A DNA stretch of 64,000 nucleotides, from positions 620,001 through 684,000 of the forward strand of contig CAWDNP010000007.1 in the NCBI GenBank assembly GCA_963803755.1, read 5' to 3'. The notes under the pieces are model-generated. The model was not told the origin of the DNA, did no database searches, and saw only the letters and a program-made list of their open reading frames with translations. Both the position numbers and the translations under genes were made by a program. The DNA is from CAVUPF01 sp963803755 (lineage in GTDB: Bacteria; Actinomycetota; Thermoleophilia; Solirubrobacterales; 70-9). Below are positions 8,518 through 17,815 of this stretch, piece by piece; position 1 is the first letter of the stretch, and each line of letters opens with the position of its first letter.

Positions 8518-8961
8518 TCAGCCCGGGTCCACCGGCCGGCCGACCCGGCCGATCAGCGACCAGAGCCAGAGCGCCACCAGCACCAGGGAACCGTCGACTA
8601 GGAAGTTCAGCAGGTAGATGAAAACGTGCTGGTCGAACAGGTAGAAACCGAGCGCCGAGAGCGACGATGAGACCTTGCCAACCGCTAGCAACAGCAGCAG
8701 GGGCCGGTAGCGGACTACATCCATCTGCGCGATCACGCAGATGCCGGTGATCACCACCATGTAGGAGAAGGCGAGCCCAAGCCAGAGCTGCTCGGTGCCG
8801 TGCGGGGCGGGGACGAAGCCGCCGAGGTCGCCGCCGAGGTCAGAGATCGTGTCGAGGACTCCGTTGGGGGTGGCGATGAAAAGGATGCCCACCACGGCGA
8901 AGCTGATCGCGAGCAGGCGCAGGCTGAAGACGACGAATCGCTCTGCCGCAGGTCCCCGCAT
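8518..8961 (-). CDS. Four-TM integral membrane protein of unknown function
   Basis: 147 residues with four hydrophobic helices at about 10-30, 57-78, 84-105 and 115-138. The layout resembles small DoxX- or DUF4345-like membrane proteins, but I cannot assign it firmly. It is encoded immediately upstream of the GMC oxidoreductase on the same strand, so the two probably share a transcript. A TAGAGT hexamer (minus strand, 8971-8976) lies 9 nt before the ATG, fitting a short or absent leader. It is divergent from gatC. Confidence 0.7.
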   Translation of the reverse strand: MRGPAAERFVVFSLRLLAISFAVVGILFIATPNGVLDTISDLGGDLGGFVPAPHGTEQLWLGLAFSYMVVITGICVIAQMDVVRYRPLLLLLAVGKVSSSLSALGFYLFDQHVFIYLLNFLVDGSLVLVALWLWSLIGRVGRPVDPG

Positions 8962-9129
8962 TCGCCCGGCACTCTAACTGGCTGAACAGCCAGGCGGTGG
9001 GATGGGGGATAGGGGTTCTGCTTGACTTTCCGGTGGCACGTGGGCGGCTGGCCGCTGGCGGATGCCGAAAAAGCACAAGACGCCCCATCCCTACCAGCGC
9101 CTCTGCGGCTGGCACCTAGAATCCGCCCG

Positions 9130-9420
9130 GTGATCGATCGGGAGCAGGTTCTGCATGTCGCGCGATTGGCCCGCCTGCGCCTGGATGAAGATGAGGTTGA
9201 GCGGATGACGGGGGAGTTATCGGGGATCCTCGAACACGTCGATCGGATCGGTGAGTTGGACCTCGATGAGGTGGAGCCCACTTCGCATGTGGTCGAGCTG
9301 GAGAACGTGCTGCGGCCCGATCAGCCGCGGCCAAGCTGGCCCAGGGACGTGGTGCTGGCGCAGGCTCCGGATCCGGTCGACGGGGCGTTTCGGGTCCCTT
9401 CGCCTCAGGCCGAGGCCTGA
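9130..9420 (+). CDS. gatC: Asp/Glu-tRNA amidotransferase subunit C
   Basis: Small stabilising subunit of the GatCAB complex, which amidates misacylated Glu-tRNA(Gln) and Asp-tRNA(Asn). The typical N-terminus VLHVARLARLRLDEDEVER and the closing RVPSPQAEA place the start at GTG 9130, giving 96 residues. The ORF is open further upstream, but that stretch has no GatC similarity. A TAGAAT hexamer at 9117-9122 lies 7 nt before the GTG. The stop overlaps the gatA start (TGATG). Confidence 0.93.
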   Translation: MIDREQVLHVARLARLRLDEDEVERMTGELSGILEHVDRIGELDLDEVEPTSHVVELENVLRPDQPRPSWPRDVVLAQAPDPVDGAFRVPSPQAEA

Positions 9421-10855
9421 TGCCGGAGATCCTGGAGCTGACCGTCGCTCAGGCGGCAAAGAAGGTCGCGGCGGGAGAGGTTTCTCCGCGGGAGTGCTTC
9501 GAGGCTTGGCGGGGAGCTGCGGCCGGGGATGAGCTGAACGCATATCTGTGGCGGGCTGAGGATGAGGTGGGGGGGCCCAAGGGGACGCTTGCCGGGATTC
9601 CCGTCGCGGTCAAGGACATCTTCTGCGTCGAAGGGATCCCCACTACCGCCGGATCGCGGATCCTGGGGGGCTATGAGCCGCCCTACACGTCGACCGCGGT
9701 GCGAAGGCTCCGGGAGGCGGGGGCCTCGGTGCTCGGCAAGACCAACATGGACGAGTTCGCGATGGGGTCCTCTAACGAGAACTCGGCGTTTGGGCCGGTG
9801 CTCAATCCGTGGGACCGGGGGCGGGTTCCCGGGGGGTCCTCAGGGGGCTCGGCTGCGGCGGTGGCCGGGGGGTTGGCGCCCTGCGCGATCGGGACCGACA
9901 CCGGGGGGTCGATCCGCCAGCCGGCGGCGCTCTGCGGGATCGTCGGGTTAAAGCCAACCTACGGGGCGATCTCTCGCTACGGGATGATCGCCTTCGCCTC
10001 CTCACTGGACCAGTGTGGGCCGCTGACCCGCGACGTCACCGACGCAGCGCTGCTGCTCTCCGCCCTGCAGGGCCGCGATCCCTGCGACTCGACCTCGGTC
10101 GGGATCGAGGGCAGGGTGGAGGCACCCAGCCGCGAGGACCTGAATGGCCTTCGCTTCGCAGTGCCGAGCGAGCTGGCCCGCGACGCGATCGAGCCGGGGG
10201 TGCGGGCGGTCTTTGAGGCGACGCTGGGGACGATCGAGCGCCTCGGGGGCGAGGTCGCCGAGGCGCCGCTGCCACACGCTGAGCACGGCATCTCCGCCTA
10301 CTACGTGATCGCGCCGGCCGAGGCGTCCTCCAACCTCGCCCGCTATGACGGCGTCCGCTACGGGATGCGGGCGAAGGGTGCCGGCGAGTTGATCGAGATG
10401 TATGGACGACCCGGGCCGAGGGCTTCGGGCCGGAGGTGAAGCGGCGAATCATGCTCGGCACCTACGCGCTCTCTTCCGGCTACTACGACGCCTATTACGG
10501 CCGAGCGCAGAAGGTCCGCACCAAGATCGCCGAGGACTTCTCGGCCGCCTTCACCGCCTTTGACTTCGTCGTCACCCCGACCTCGCCCTCGGTTGCCTTC
10601 GGCCTCGGCGAGAAGGCCGGGGACCCGCTGGCGATGTACCTCAACGACTTCTTCACCGTGCCGATGAGCCTCGCCGGCATCCCGGCGATCTCGATCCCGG
10701 CCGGTCTCGCCGAGCCGGCAGACGGCGGGCCGCGGTTGCCGGTCGGCTTCCAGATCGCCGCCCCGGCCTTCGCCGAGCAAGAGCTGTTGGAGGCTGCCTA
10801 CGCCGTGGAGCAGGCAGTCGGGTTCGATGCGCGCCCGGGGGGTGAGGATGGCTGA
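9420..10855 (+). CDS. gatA: Asp/Glu-tRNA amidotransferase subunit A (one frameshift)
   Basis: Amidase-signature subunit that releases ammonia from glutamine for tRNA-dependent amidation. The Ser-Ser-Lys triad is visible in VAVKDIF, TDTGGSIRQPAAL and GGSSGGSAAAV. The frame breaks near 10408-10412; one missing base restores GEGFGPEVKRRIMLGTYAL-type sequence, and the second part (from about 10420) completes the C-terminus with PLAMYLNDFFTVPMSLAGIP. A sequence error is likely, because the complex is essential in organisms lacking GlnRS or AsnRS. The gene overlaps gatB by 8 bp. Confidence 0.9.
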
Positions 10856-12290
10856 GCTGGAGGCGGTGATCGGGCTGGAGATCCACGTCCAGCTCTCGAC
10901 CAAGACGAAGATGTTCTGCGGCTGTGAGCTCTCCTTCGGCGCGGAGCCCAACGTCCACACCTGCCCGATCTGCCTCGCCCACCCCGGTGTATTGCCGGTG
11001 CCAAACGAGGAGGCGATCCGCTACGCGCTGCAGATCGCCGCGGCGCTGGAGTGTGAGGTGGCGCCGCGCTCGATCTTTCACCGCAAGAACTACTTCTACC
11101 CGGATAGCCCGAAGGCCTACCAGATCAGCCAGTACGACATCCCGCTGGCGAGTAACGGCAGGCTCGGGGAGGTGCGCATCCACCGCGCCCACCTCGAGGA
11201 GGACGCGGCGAAGATGATCCACGTCGGCGAGTCGGGACGCATCCATGGCTCCGGCGCCTCGCTGGTCGACTTCAACCGCGGCGGTATCCCCCTGGTTGAG
11301 ATCGTCACCGAGCCCGACCTGCGCAGCGCCGCCCAGGCGGCGGAGTGGGCGCGACTTCTGCGCACGACGATCCGCCAGCTCGGGGTCTCCGACGTCAACA
11401 TGGAGGAGGGGAGCCTGCGCTGCGACGCCAACGTCTCGGTACGGCCGACGGGCAGCGAGGAGCTGGGCACGAAGACGGAGCTGAAGAACATGAACAGCTT
11501 CCGCTTCCTCCAGCGTGGGGTCGAAGCCGAGTTGGCCCGCCAGCGCGAGCTGGTCGAAGCGGGGGAGGGCGTGACACAGGAGACCCTTCACTTCGACCCC
11601 CAGACCGGCTCCCTTACCTCGCTGCGCTCCAAGGAGGAGGCGCACGACTACCGCTACTTCCCAGAGCCCGATCTGGTCCCGCTCGCCCCGACCGAGGAGA
11701 TGCTGCGCGAGGCCCGCGAGTCGCTGCCGGAGTTGCCGAGGGCCCGGATCGAACGCTACCGGGGGCAGATGGGGCTTGCGCCCGACGCCGCGGCGCTGCT
11801 TGCCGCCGATCCCGAGACGGCCGCGTACTTTGAGCAGGCCGCCGGTGCCGCTGAGGGCGTCGAGCCACGGATCATCGCCAACTGGGTCACCGGCGAGCTG
11901 GCGGCTGCGCTGCGCCAGGACGGCGCCGGCGTCACCGCCGCCGATTCCAGGGTTAAACCGACGTCTCTCGCCGCGCTGATCGGCATGGTCCAGGAGAAGA
12001 GGATCTCCCACGGCAGCGGGAAGACCGTGCTGGCGGCGCTTGTTGCCGAGGGCGGCGATCCGGCTGCGATAGTCGAGCGCGAGGGCCTGGCCCAGATGTC
12101 CGCCGACAGCGGTGAGTTGGAGTCGATCGTCGCCGCGGCGGTCGTCGCAAACCCCGAGGCCGCCGAGCAGATCCGCAGCGGCAACGAGAAGGCGATCGGA
12201 GCGATCGTCGGCGCCGTGATGAGGGAGACGAAGGGCCGCGCCGACGGAGGTGAGGTCAACCGGCTGATCAAGGAGAAGCTCAGCCTCTGA
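10848..12290 (+). CDS. gatB: Asp/Glu-tRNA amidotransferase subunit B
   Basis: Kinase/transamidase subunit that activates the tRNA-bound Glu or Asp. It is intact at 480 residues. Landmarks are GLEIHVQLSTKTKMFCGC and CPICLAHPG with the zinc-binding cysteines, RKNYFYPDSPKAYQISQ, and DFNRGGIPLVEIVTEPDLR. The C-terminal YqeY-like tail domain binds tRNA (about residues 330-480). ATG 10848 overlaps the end of gatA. Together with gatC and gatA it forms a complete operon. Confidence 0.96.
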   Translation: MAELEAVIGLEIHVQLSTKTKMFCGCELSFGAEPNVHTCPICLAHPGVLPVPNEEAIRYALQIAAALECEVAPRSIFHRKNYFYPDSPKAYQISQYDIPLASNGRLGEVRIHRAHLEEDAAKMIHVGESGRIHGSGASLVDFNRGGIPLVEIVTEPDLRSAAQAAEWARLLRTTIRQLGVSDVNMEEGSLRCDANVSVRPTGSEELGTKTELKNMNSFRFLQRGVEAELARQRELVEAGEGVTQETLHFDPQTGSLTSLRSKEEAHDYRYFPEPDLVPLAPTEEMLREARESLPELPRARIERYRGQMGLAPDAAALLAADPETAAYFEQAAGAAEGVEPRIIANWVTGELAAALRQDGAGVTAADSRVKPTSLAALIGMVQEKRISHGSGKTVLAALVAEGGDPAAIVEREGLAQMSADSGELESIVAAAVVANPEAAEQIRSGNEKAIGAIVGAVMRETKGRADGGEVNRLIKEKLSL

Positions 12291-12337
12291 AAGTGTCGTC
12301 CGACACTTTGTAACACTCTGTCACAAAGTGCTACTTT
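12290..12337 (+). promoter_or_regulatory. Nested inverted repeats forming a probable operator before ndh
   Basis: Three overlapping inverted repeats are packed between gatB and ndh. The first is a perfect 9-bp palindrome AAAGTGTCG-TC-CGACACTTT (12290-12309). The second is a 27-bp quasi-palindrome of the form CACTTTGT-N-ACA-NNN-TGT-N-ACAAAGTG (12304-12330). The third is AAAGT-GCT-ACTTT (12325-12337), whose right half contains TACTTT, the likely -10 of ndh, 7 nt from its ATG. A protein bound here would block the promoter. The TTGTAAC/TTGTGAC half-sites recall Rex, a redox repressor of ndh in some Gram-positives, but the spacing is one base longer. The regulator is unassigned. The first palindrome could also end gatCAB transcription. 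Confidence 0.6.
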
Positions 12338-12344
12338 GACCTCC

Positions 12345-13616
12345 ATGGCCTGGAACGTCGTCATCGCCGGTGGAGGGTTCGGGGGAGCGATGGCGGCTCG
12401 CGAGCTGGAGCGGCTGATGCCACACCAGTCGGCCCGCCTGGTTCTCGTCAACGAGGCCAACTTCATGCTCTACACGCCGTTTTTGCCGGAGGCCGCGGCG
12501 GGAACGCTGGAGCCGCGCCACGTGGTGACGCCACTGCGGGAAATCCTCGAGCGGGCCTACCTGCGGCTGGGCTCGGTCACCGGCCACGATCCGGAGGCGC
12601 GCACGGTCGAGCTGCGCGCCAAGTACGGCCAGCTTGAGACGCTCCACTATGACCAGCTGCTGCTCGCCGTCGGCTCGGTGTCGCGGGTGCTGCCGGTGCC
12701 CGGCCTGGCCGAGCACGCGGTCGGCTTCAAGAGCCTCGCCGATGCGATCTGGCTCCGCAACCACGTGGTCGAGACGCTGGAGGAAGCCAACGCGACCGAC
12801 GACCCGGCGCGCCGCGATCAGCTCCTCACCTACGTCTTCGTCGGCGGGGGCTACGCCGGCCTCGAGGCGCTCGCTGAGCTCCAGGACTTCGCCGCCGACG
12901 CGATGGAGAACTACCCGCGCGCCCGCCTGCACGGGATGCACTGGGTCTTGGTCGAGGCGAGTGACCGGGTTCTGCCGGAGATCGATCCCCTGCTCGCCGA
13001 CTACGCCCTGCGCGAGCTGCGCGGGCGCGGCATCGACATCCGGCTCGGCACCACCCTGGAGGAGGTGAGCGTCGATAGCGCCAGGCTCTCGAGTGGAGAG
13101 ACGCTGCTGACTCGCACGCTCGTCTGGACGGCGGGGGTCACGGCGCACCCCAGCCTGCGCGATCTCAACGTCCCGCTCGATGAGAGGGGCCGGGTGCCGG
13201 TTGACGAGCACCTGCGGGTCCAGGGCATGGATTCGATCTGGGCGATCGGCGACTGCGCGGCAGCGCCCGACCCGCGCGGCGGCGTCTGCCCGCCGACCGC
13301 CCAGCACGCGGTGCGCCAGGGTCCGGTCGCGGCGCGCAACATCGCCGCCGAGCTGGGGATCGGCTCGTCGCAGCCGTTCGAGTACCGCAGCAACGCATCC
13401 TTCGTCAACCTCGGCCGTTACAAGGCGGTCGGCAAGGTCGGCGAGCGCACCTTCCGCGGCTTCCCCGCCTGGTGGCTGGCCCGGACCTATCACATGAGCC
13501 AGATCCCGGGCGTCGCCCGCAAGGCCCGCGCCGTGCTCGACTGGACCGCCAGCCTGCCCTTCCGCCGCGACATCTCCGAGGTCGGCTCCATCGGCCATCC
13601 AAAGCCGCTGAAATAG
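12345..13616 (+). CDS. ndh: NADH dehydrogenase type II (NDH-2)
   Basis: Single-subunit, non-proton-pumping NADH:quinone oxidoreductase, peripheral on the inner face of the membrane. Two Rossmann motifs are visible: FAD site VVIAGGGFGGAMAARELE at the N-terminus and NADH site YVFVGGGYAGLEALAEL at about residue 165. They are followed by the second FAD contact IWAIGDCAA and the quinone-site region PTAQHAVRQG. At 423 residues it has the normal length. ATG 12345 is preferred over the upstream TTG because the -10-like TACTTT leaves only 7 nt. It would feed electrons into the menaquinone made by the men genes of this window. Confidence 0.92.
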   Translation: MAWNVVIAGGGFGGAMAARELERLMPHQSARLVLVNEANFMLYTPFLPEAAAGTLEPRHVVTPLREILERAYLRLGSVTGHDPEARTVELRAKYGQLETLHYDQLLLAVGSVSRVLPVPGLAEHAVGFKSLADAIWLRNHVVETLEEANATDDPARRDQLLTYVFVGGGYAGLEALAELQDFAADAMENYPRARLHGMHWVLVEASDRVLPEIDPLLADYALRELRGRGIDIRLGTTLEEVSVDSARLSSGETLLTRTLVWTAGVTAHPSLRDLNVPLDERGRVPVDEHLRVQGMDSIWAIGDCAAAPDPRGGVCPPTAQHAVRQGPVAARNIAAELGIGSSQPFEYRSNASFVNLGRYKAVGKVGERTFRGFPAWWLARTYHMSQIPGVARKARAVLDWTASLPFRRDISEVGSIGHPKPLK

Positions 13617-13621
13617 GGGCC

Positions 13622-13906
13622 ATGGGCTACGAGTACTTGGTCATCGCCTTCTTCTTCGGCCTCCCCACTGGCATCATCGGTAAGAGCAAGGGCAGCTCCT
13701 TTTGGCTCTGGCTGCTGATCGGGACGGTGTTGCCGGTGCTCGGCCTGCTCGTGGTTATCCTCTACCGCTCAGAGAAGACCGAACCGGAACGGCAGTGCCC
13801 CACCTGCCGCAAGATCGTCAAGCTCTACGTACAGGTCTGCCCGCGCTGTGGCGCTGATCTCTACCTACCCGACCCCGCCGAAGTTCGCCACCCCGGGGTG
13901 GGGTAG
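13622..13906 (+). CDS. Small membrane protein with C-terminal zinc ribbon
   Basis: 94 residues. Two hydrophobic helices at about residues 4-20 and 27-48 are separated by GKSKGS, followed by a cytoplasmic-looking zinc ribbon with CPTC (about 60) and CPRC (about 77). This two-TM plus zinc-ribbon layout recurs in actinobacterial hypothetical proteins; its function is unknown. It starts 5 nt after ndh and is probably cotranscribed with it. It converges with the glycosyltransferase genes on the minus strand, with only 14 bases between the stops. Confidence 0.7.
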   Translation: MGYEYLVIAFFFGLPTGIIGKSKGSSFWLWLLIGTVLPVLGLLVVILYRSEKTEPERQCPTCRKIVKLYVQVCPRCGADLYLPDPAEVRHPGVG

Positions 13907-13920
13907 GGACGCCGGGCCCT

Positions 13921-14986
13921 TCACCGCAACCAGGTTCTGAGAATCGCGTTGGCGAAGCCGAGGCCGTAGCGGACGACGGCCGGCTTCTTGGAGTGTCCGT
14001 GGAGGCGCCGCTCGACGGTGATCGGCACCTCCTTGGCCGGAATCCCTCGCTTGATCGCCTCGATCATGAACTCGGATGTGTGGAACTGTTCCTGTCGCAA
14101 GACGAGCTGGGGGAGGACGGTGGTGCGGACCGCGCGGTAACCGTTGGAGCAGTCGGTGACGTGGGTGTGGGTGATCATGGGAGACGAGGCGGTTGAAGAA
14201 GACGATGCCAAGCTCGCGGGCGAAGTGGTTACGGTCGGCTTGGCCAAGGATGCGGGAGCCATGGGCGACGTCGACCTCGCCATCGAGGACCGGCTTGACC
14301 AGGCGCTCCATCTCGGAGGGCAGGTGCTGACCGTCGGCGTCGAGGGTGACGACGAGCTCGGCTCCGGAGTCGACCATGAGGCGGTACCCCGTGCGCAGCG
14401 CCGCCCCGCCGCCGCGGTTGATCACGTGGCGAGCGATGACCGCGCCGTGCTCGGCGGCGACATCGCCGGTGCCGTCGCGCGAGCCGTCATCGACCACTAG
14501 AACCGCCGTCTGTACGCCGCAGACCTCGGCCGGAATCCGGTCGAGCACGTGGCCGATGCTCTCGGCCTCGTTGTAGGCCGGGATGAGGACCGCGACCCTG
14601 CCGCGGAAGCGCTCCGGCAGGCCAGCCTGGCGGAACTCCTCCCAGGCAAGTCCCTCGAGGACCGCCGAGAGCTGGCGTGAGTTGCGCGCCGCCTGGGACA
14701 GCGCCCGCAAGATCAGCAGAAAGAGGACGAAGATCGCGAAGACGGCGAGGCCGAGGATGCGCCCGCCGTTGCCCTTTTCGAAGGAGAAGGCGGAGAGCAG
14801 CTTGTCGGTGATTTCGGTGCCGGAGACGATCGCCAGGCCGAGTCCCGCAGCGAACAGGATCAGCACGTCGACGTTTCGCAGCGAGCGGCGCCGCAGGAGC
14901 GCGTAGGCGACGATCGCCACGGCGATGACCAAACCAGCGCTGCGCAGCGCGGTCAGTGCTGAGGGGAAGATGCTTGCCTGGGCCAT
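13921..14986 (-). CDS. DUF2304-GT2 polyprenyl-phosphate glycosyltransferase (one frameshift)
   Basis: Probable membrane-bound synthase of a polyprenyl-phosphate sugar, of the dolichyl-phosphate-mannose synthase type. The N-terminus has hydrophobic segments of DUF2304 type (about residues 12-30, 40-55 and 77-95). A GT2 domain follows, with VAVLIPAYNEAESIGHV, the nucleotide-binding VVDDGSRDGT and catalytic-site TLDADGQH. The frame breaks at GGG 14179-14181 (CCC on the coding strand); one extra base explains it, and the correct frame continues with THTHVTDCSNGYRAVR and ends at 13921. It lies downstream of two GT-C enzymes that would use such a lipid-linked sugar donor. Confidence 0.8.
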
Positions 14987-16305
14987 GAGCCGCTAGACAA
15001 TAGGGCCGAAACCCCCCACGAAAGCGCCGCTGCGGCAAGCGGAAAGACCAGTGTCATCAGGATCTCGCCGCGGCGGTTGGAGGCCAGGGAGGCGGCGCCG
15101 ACCACGGTGATGATCACGATCGGCGTCGCCATCGCGGTCAGCTCCCACCAGCGGCGGCGCCAAGCCAGCAGTCCGAGCCCGGCCAGCGCCAGGGCGACGA
15201 CCAGCAGCTGGAGCACACGTCCGGCGGCGCTGCTCATCGCCTCCCCGGGGCCACTGCTCCATATCCGTCCCACCTTGCGGGCGGTCATCGCCAGGTATTC
15301 GATCGGCTCTTCGCCAAAGTATTTTGCGAAGTCTTGCTTGGCGATCTTGCCGAGCGCGGTGTCGCGCGGCAGTTCGGGGTAGCGATCGGCGACGCGATTG
15401 AACAGCGGCGTCGGGTTGACGCGTTCCAGCGCTGCCGAGTACGGCCCCAGTTCGCGGTGGCGGTAGCGCTTCTCCAGCAGCGCCTTGACCTGCTGGTATT
15501 CGCCGTCCGCGGGCAGGAAGGTGCCGACGTAGAGCGCCTTGCCGTCGCCGGTCGAGATCGGGACGAAGCGTTCGAGCACGACGAGGTTTCGGACCGTCCA
15601 AGGGAGGACCGGGACCAGGAAGGCGGCGAGGAAGATTGCGGTCCCCGCGAGGCCGGGCCTCCATCCCCGCTCGCGGCCGACCCTGATCGCCCCGAGCAGG
15701 GCGAAGGCGAGCGCCACCGGTAGGTAGTCGGGGCGGATCAGCGAGGTGAGGCCGAAGAGGAGGCCGGGCGCCAACCAGGCCCAGAGGCTCCGCCGGTCAC
15801 ACGCCCATAAAAAGGCGAGGACGGCGACCGGCAGGGTGAAGATCGCGGGCGGCTCGCTCATCAGCTCCCCCGTCGTATGGATGAACGAGGGGTAGACGGC
15901 GACGCCGAACGCCGCGATCAGCCCCGCCGCCGGGCCGGAGATCCGCTCGCCGAGGCAAAAGACGGCGACGATCGCCGCCACCCCAAGCAGCGCCTCGACG
16001 ATCCGGGCGACGCCTTCCCTGGCGCCCCCGGTCGCGTAAAACGCGGCGGCATAGAGCAGCGGCGCCCCCGGCGACCAGTCGCTGGAGTCGTGGAATGCGG
16101 GGCTCCCATAGCTGCCTTCGGTGTAGAGCGCCTTGGACAGCGCGTAGTAGGCATGGGAGTCGGGACTGGGTGCCGCCAGGGGCTCGAGGACCCGGTATGC
16201 GCGCAGCCCGAGGCCCAGCACGGCGATCATGGCCAGCAACGTCAAGGTGGCCCGCCCGTAGCGTTCGGGAAGGGCGCGAATCCACCGCGAGGTCGGGCCG
16301 GCCAT
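14953..16305 (-). CDS. GT-C family (PMT/ArnT-like) membrane glycosyltransferase
   Basis: Polytopic membrane protein with about ten hydrophobic helices, resembling PMT_2/GT39-type enzymes that transfer a sugar from a polyprenyl-phosphate donor to protein or lipid. An early acidic motif (PSPDSHAYYALSKALY) lies in the first large extracytoplasmic loop, and SDWSPGAPLLYA is a family-like signature. ATG 16305 gives 450 residues and leaves a small gap after the upstream paralog. The ORF is open to 16365, but that would overlap the previous gene. The last 34 bp overlap the GT2 gene. The acceptor is unknown. Confidence 0.75.
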   Translation of the reverse strand: MAGPTSRWIRALPERYGRATLTLLAMIAVLGLGLRAYRVLEPLAAPSPDSHAYYALSKALYTEGSYGSPAFHDSSDWSPGAPLLYAAAFYATGGAREGVARIVEALLGVAAIVAVFCLGERISGPAAGLIAAFGVAVYPSFIHTTGELMSEPPAIFTLPVAVLAFLWACDRRSLWAWLAPGLLFGLTSLIRPDYLPVALAFALLGAIRVGRERGWRPGLAGTAIFLAAFLVPVLPWTVRNLVVLERFVPISTGDGKALYVGTFLPADGEYQQVKALLEKRYRHRELGPYSAALERVNPTPLFNRVADRYPELPRDTALGKIAKQDFAKYFGEEPIEYLAMTARKVGRIWSSGPGEAMSSAAGRVLQLLVVALALAGLGLLAWRRRWWELTAMATPIVIITVVGAASLASNRRGEILMTLVFPLAAAALSWGVSALLSSGSWPRQASSPQH

Positions 16306-16316
16306 GGCCGAGCAGG

Positions 16317-17739
16317 CTATCCGTGCGATGGGCGGTCGTGAGAACGCGCCAAAGACCTTGCCCACACCACTCCGACTCCCGCCAGGGCAGCAACCAGAGG
16401 GATCATCACAAGCACGCGTCGCGGTGAGGCGACGAGAAGGGCGCTGATCGCCGTGATCGAGAGGAAGATCGTGGCGAACAGGAGGGCCTCCCAGCGGCGC
16501 TGTCTGGCGAGGACGATCAGGCCGAGGAGGCCGAAGGCGACCAGCGCCCAGTGCAGGGCCTCCCAGACGGGCTTTCGCATCACGTCGCGGGGGCCGTGAG
16601 ACCAGATGTCGCCGATCTTGGCCGCGACGAAGCCGGCGTATTCGAGCGGCTGCTCGGTGATGTCGCTCCAGAGCTGTTCCCGGCCCATGTGGGAGAGGGC
16701 CTTGTCGCTTTCGACACCGGGATACCGCCGGGCGGCAAGCGCGGCGAGGATCTGCTCGAGGCGGACCCGGGCGAGCACGGCGGAGAGGGTCGGGACCGCG
16801 TGAGGCGGCAGGTACTTCGCGGCGAGCCGTCGGCGCAGGCCCGGGTGGCGTTCCAGGACCGCCTGGCCCACCTTCTGGGGGTCACCTCCGGAGGGTAGGT
16901 AGGTGCCGGAGAAAAGCACCTGGCCGCCCCCGGTAGAGAGCGGCACGAAGCGACCCAGAGTAAGGGTGTTGCGGATTGTCCAAGGGGCGATGAGGAGGAC
17001 GGCGCCGGCGAGGAGGACGGCGGCTTGGGCCAGCGAACGGCGCCATTCCCGGCGCGCGCCGCGGCCAAAGACGACCAACGCAACCAAGAAGACGACCGCG
17101 AGGTACTCGGGCCGGACCATCGCCGTGGCGCCGAGGAGCACCCCGGGGACGAGCCACCTGGCGCGCGGGCCCCTCGCGCGAGGGGCCTGCGGACGGGGTG
17201 CGTCTCCGACCCCCGTCCCCGGCGCCGCCCGAGGGGGGGGTCGCCGGCGTCGCGGCCCAAAGCATTGAGAGAACCGCAGCGCAGAGCAGGGTCGCGGCGA
17301 GCGGCTCACTCATCAGCATCCCCTGGTACTCCAGGAAGGCCGGGTAGATCGCGACCGCACCGGCACCGATCAGCCCGGCTGGCGGGCCGGAGAGACGGCG
17401 GCCGATCAGGTAAGAGAAAGGGACGGAGAGGGAGCCGATCAGGGCGAGGACTACGCGGGCGAAGCGTTCGTGGACGCCGGTGACCTCATAGAGACCCGCC
17501 ACGAACAGCGGCAGCCCAGGCGAGTAGTTATCTGATGGCTGGGTGGCATGCGGACCGGCCGTGAAGCCACGACCCTGATCGAGACTCTGGGCGATGCGAC
17601 TGTAGGCGACCGCGTCATAAACCGGCGCCCTTCCCTCCCAGGCGTAGTCGACCCGCAGGCCGAGGCCGAGCAGCAGGATCGCGACCAGGGCGGCGAGGCC
17701 CGCTCGGCCCCCGTTTCGCGCCGCCAGCCCGCTCATCAT
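16317..17739 (-). CDS. GT-C family membrane glycosyltransferase, paralog of the next gene (one frameshift)
   Basis: Sister of the 14953-16305 protein, sharing the plan and motifs PVYDAVAYSRIAQSLD, SDNYSPGLPLFVAGLY and WTIRNTLTLGRFVPLSTGGG. Multiple transmembrane helices span the length. The reading frame changes inside a low-complexity GC-rich segment; removing one base from the run of eight G at 17233-17240 (C on the coding strand) joins the two halves. A homopolymer error is therefore the simplest reading. A TAGCAT hexamer on the minus strand (17746-17751) is 6 nt from ATG 17739. It heads a three-gene glycosyltransferase operon divergent from sqdB. Confidence 0.75.
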
Positions 17740-17815
17740 GGCCGGATGCTATGGCGCTCGCGTCCCCCGGCTCGGCTGGCGCAGTGGCTGCCTCGTCCGC
17801 TACCCTGCCGCGCCT

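Noticed and set aside
9022..9129. gatC extended to the upstream TTG
   Set aside because: The extra 36 residues lack GatC similarity, and a -10-like TAGAAT lies just before GTG 9130.
10653..12011. Minus-strand ORF of 452 codons antisense to gatA/gatB
   Set aside because: Shadow frame of a complete gatB; composition is typical of antisense reading.
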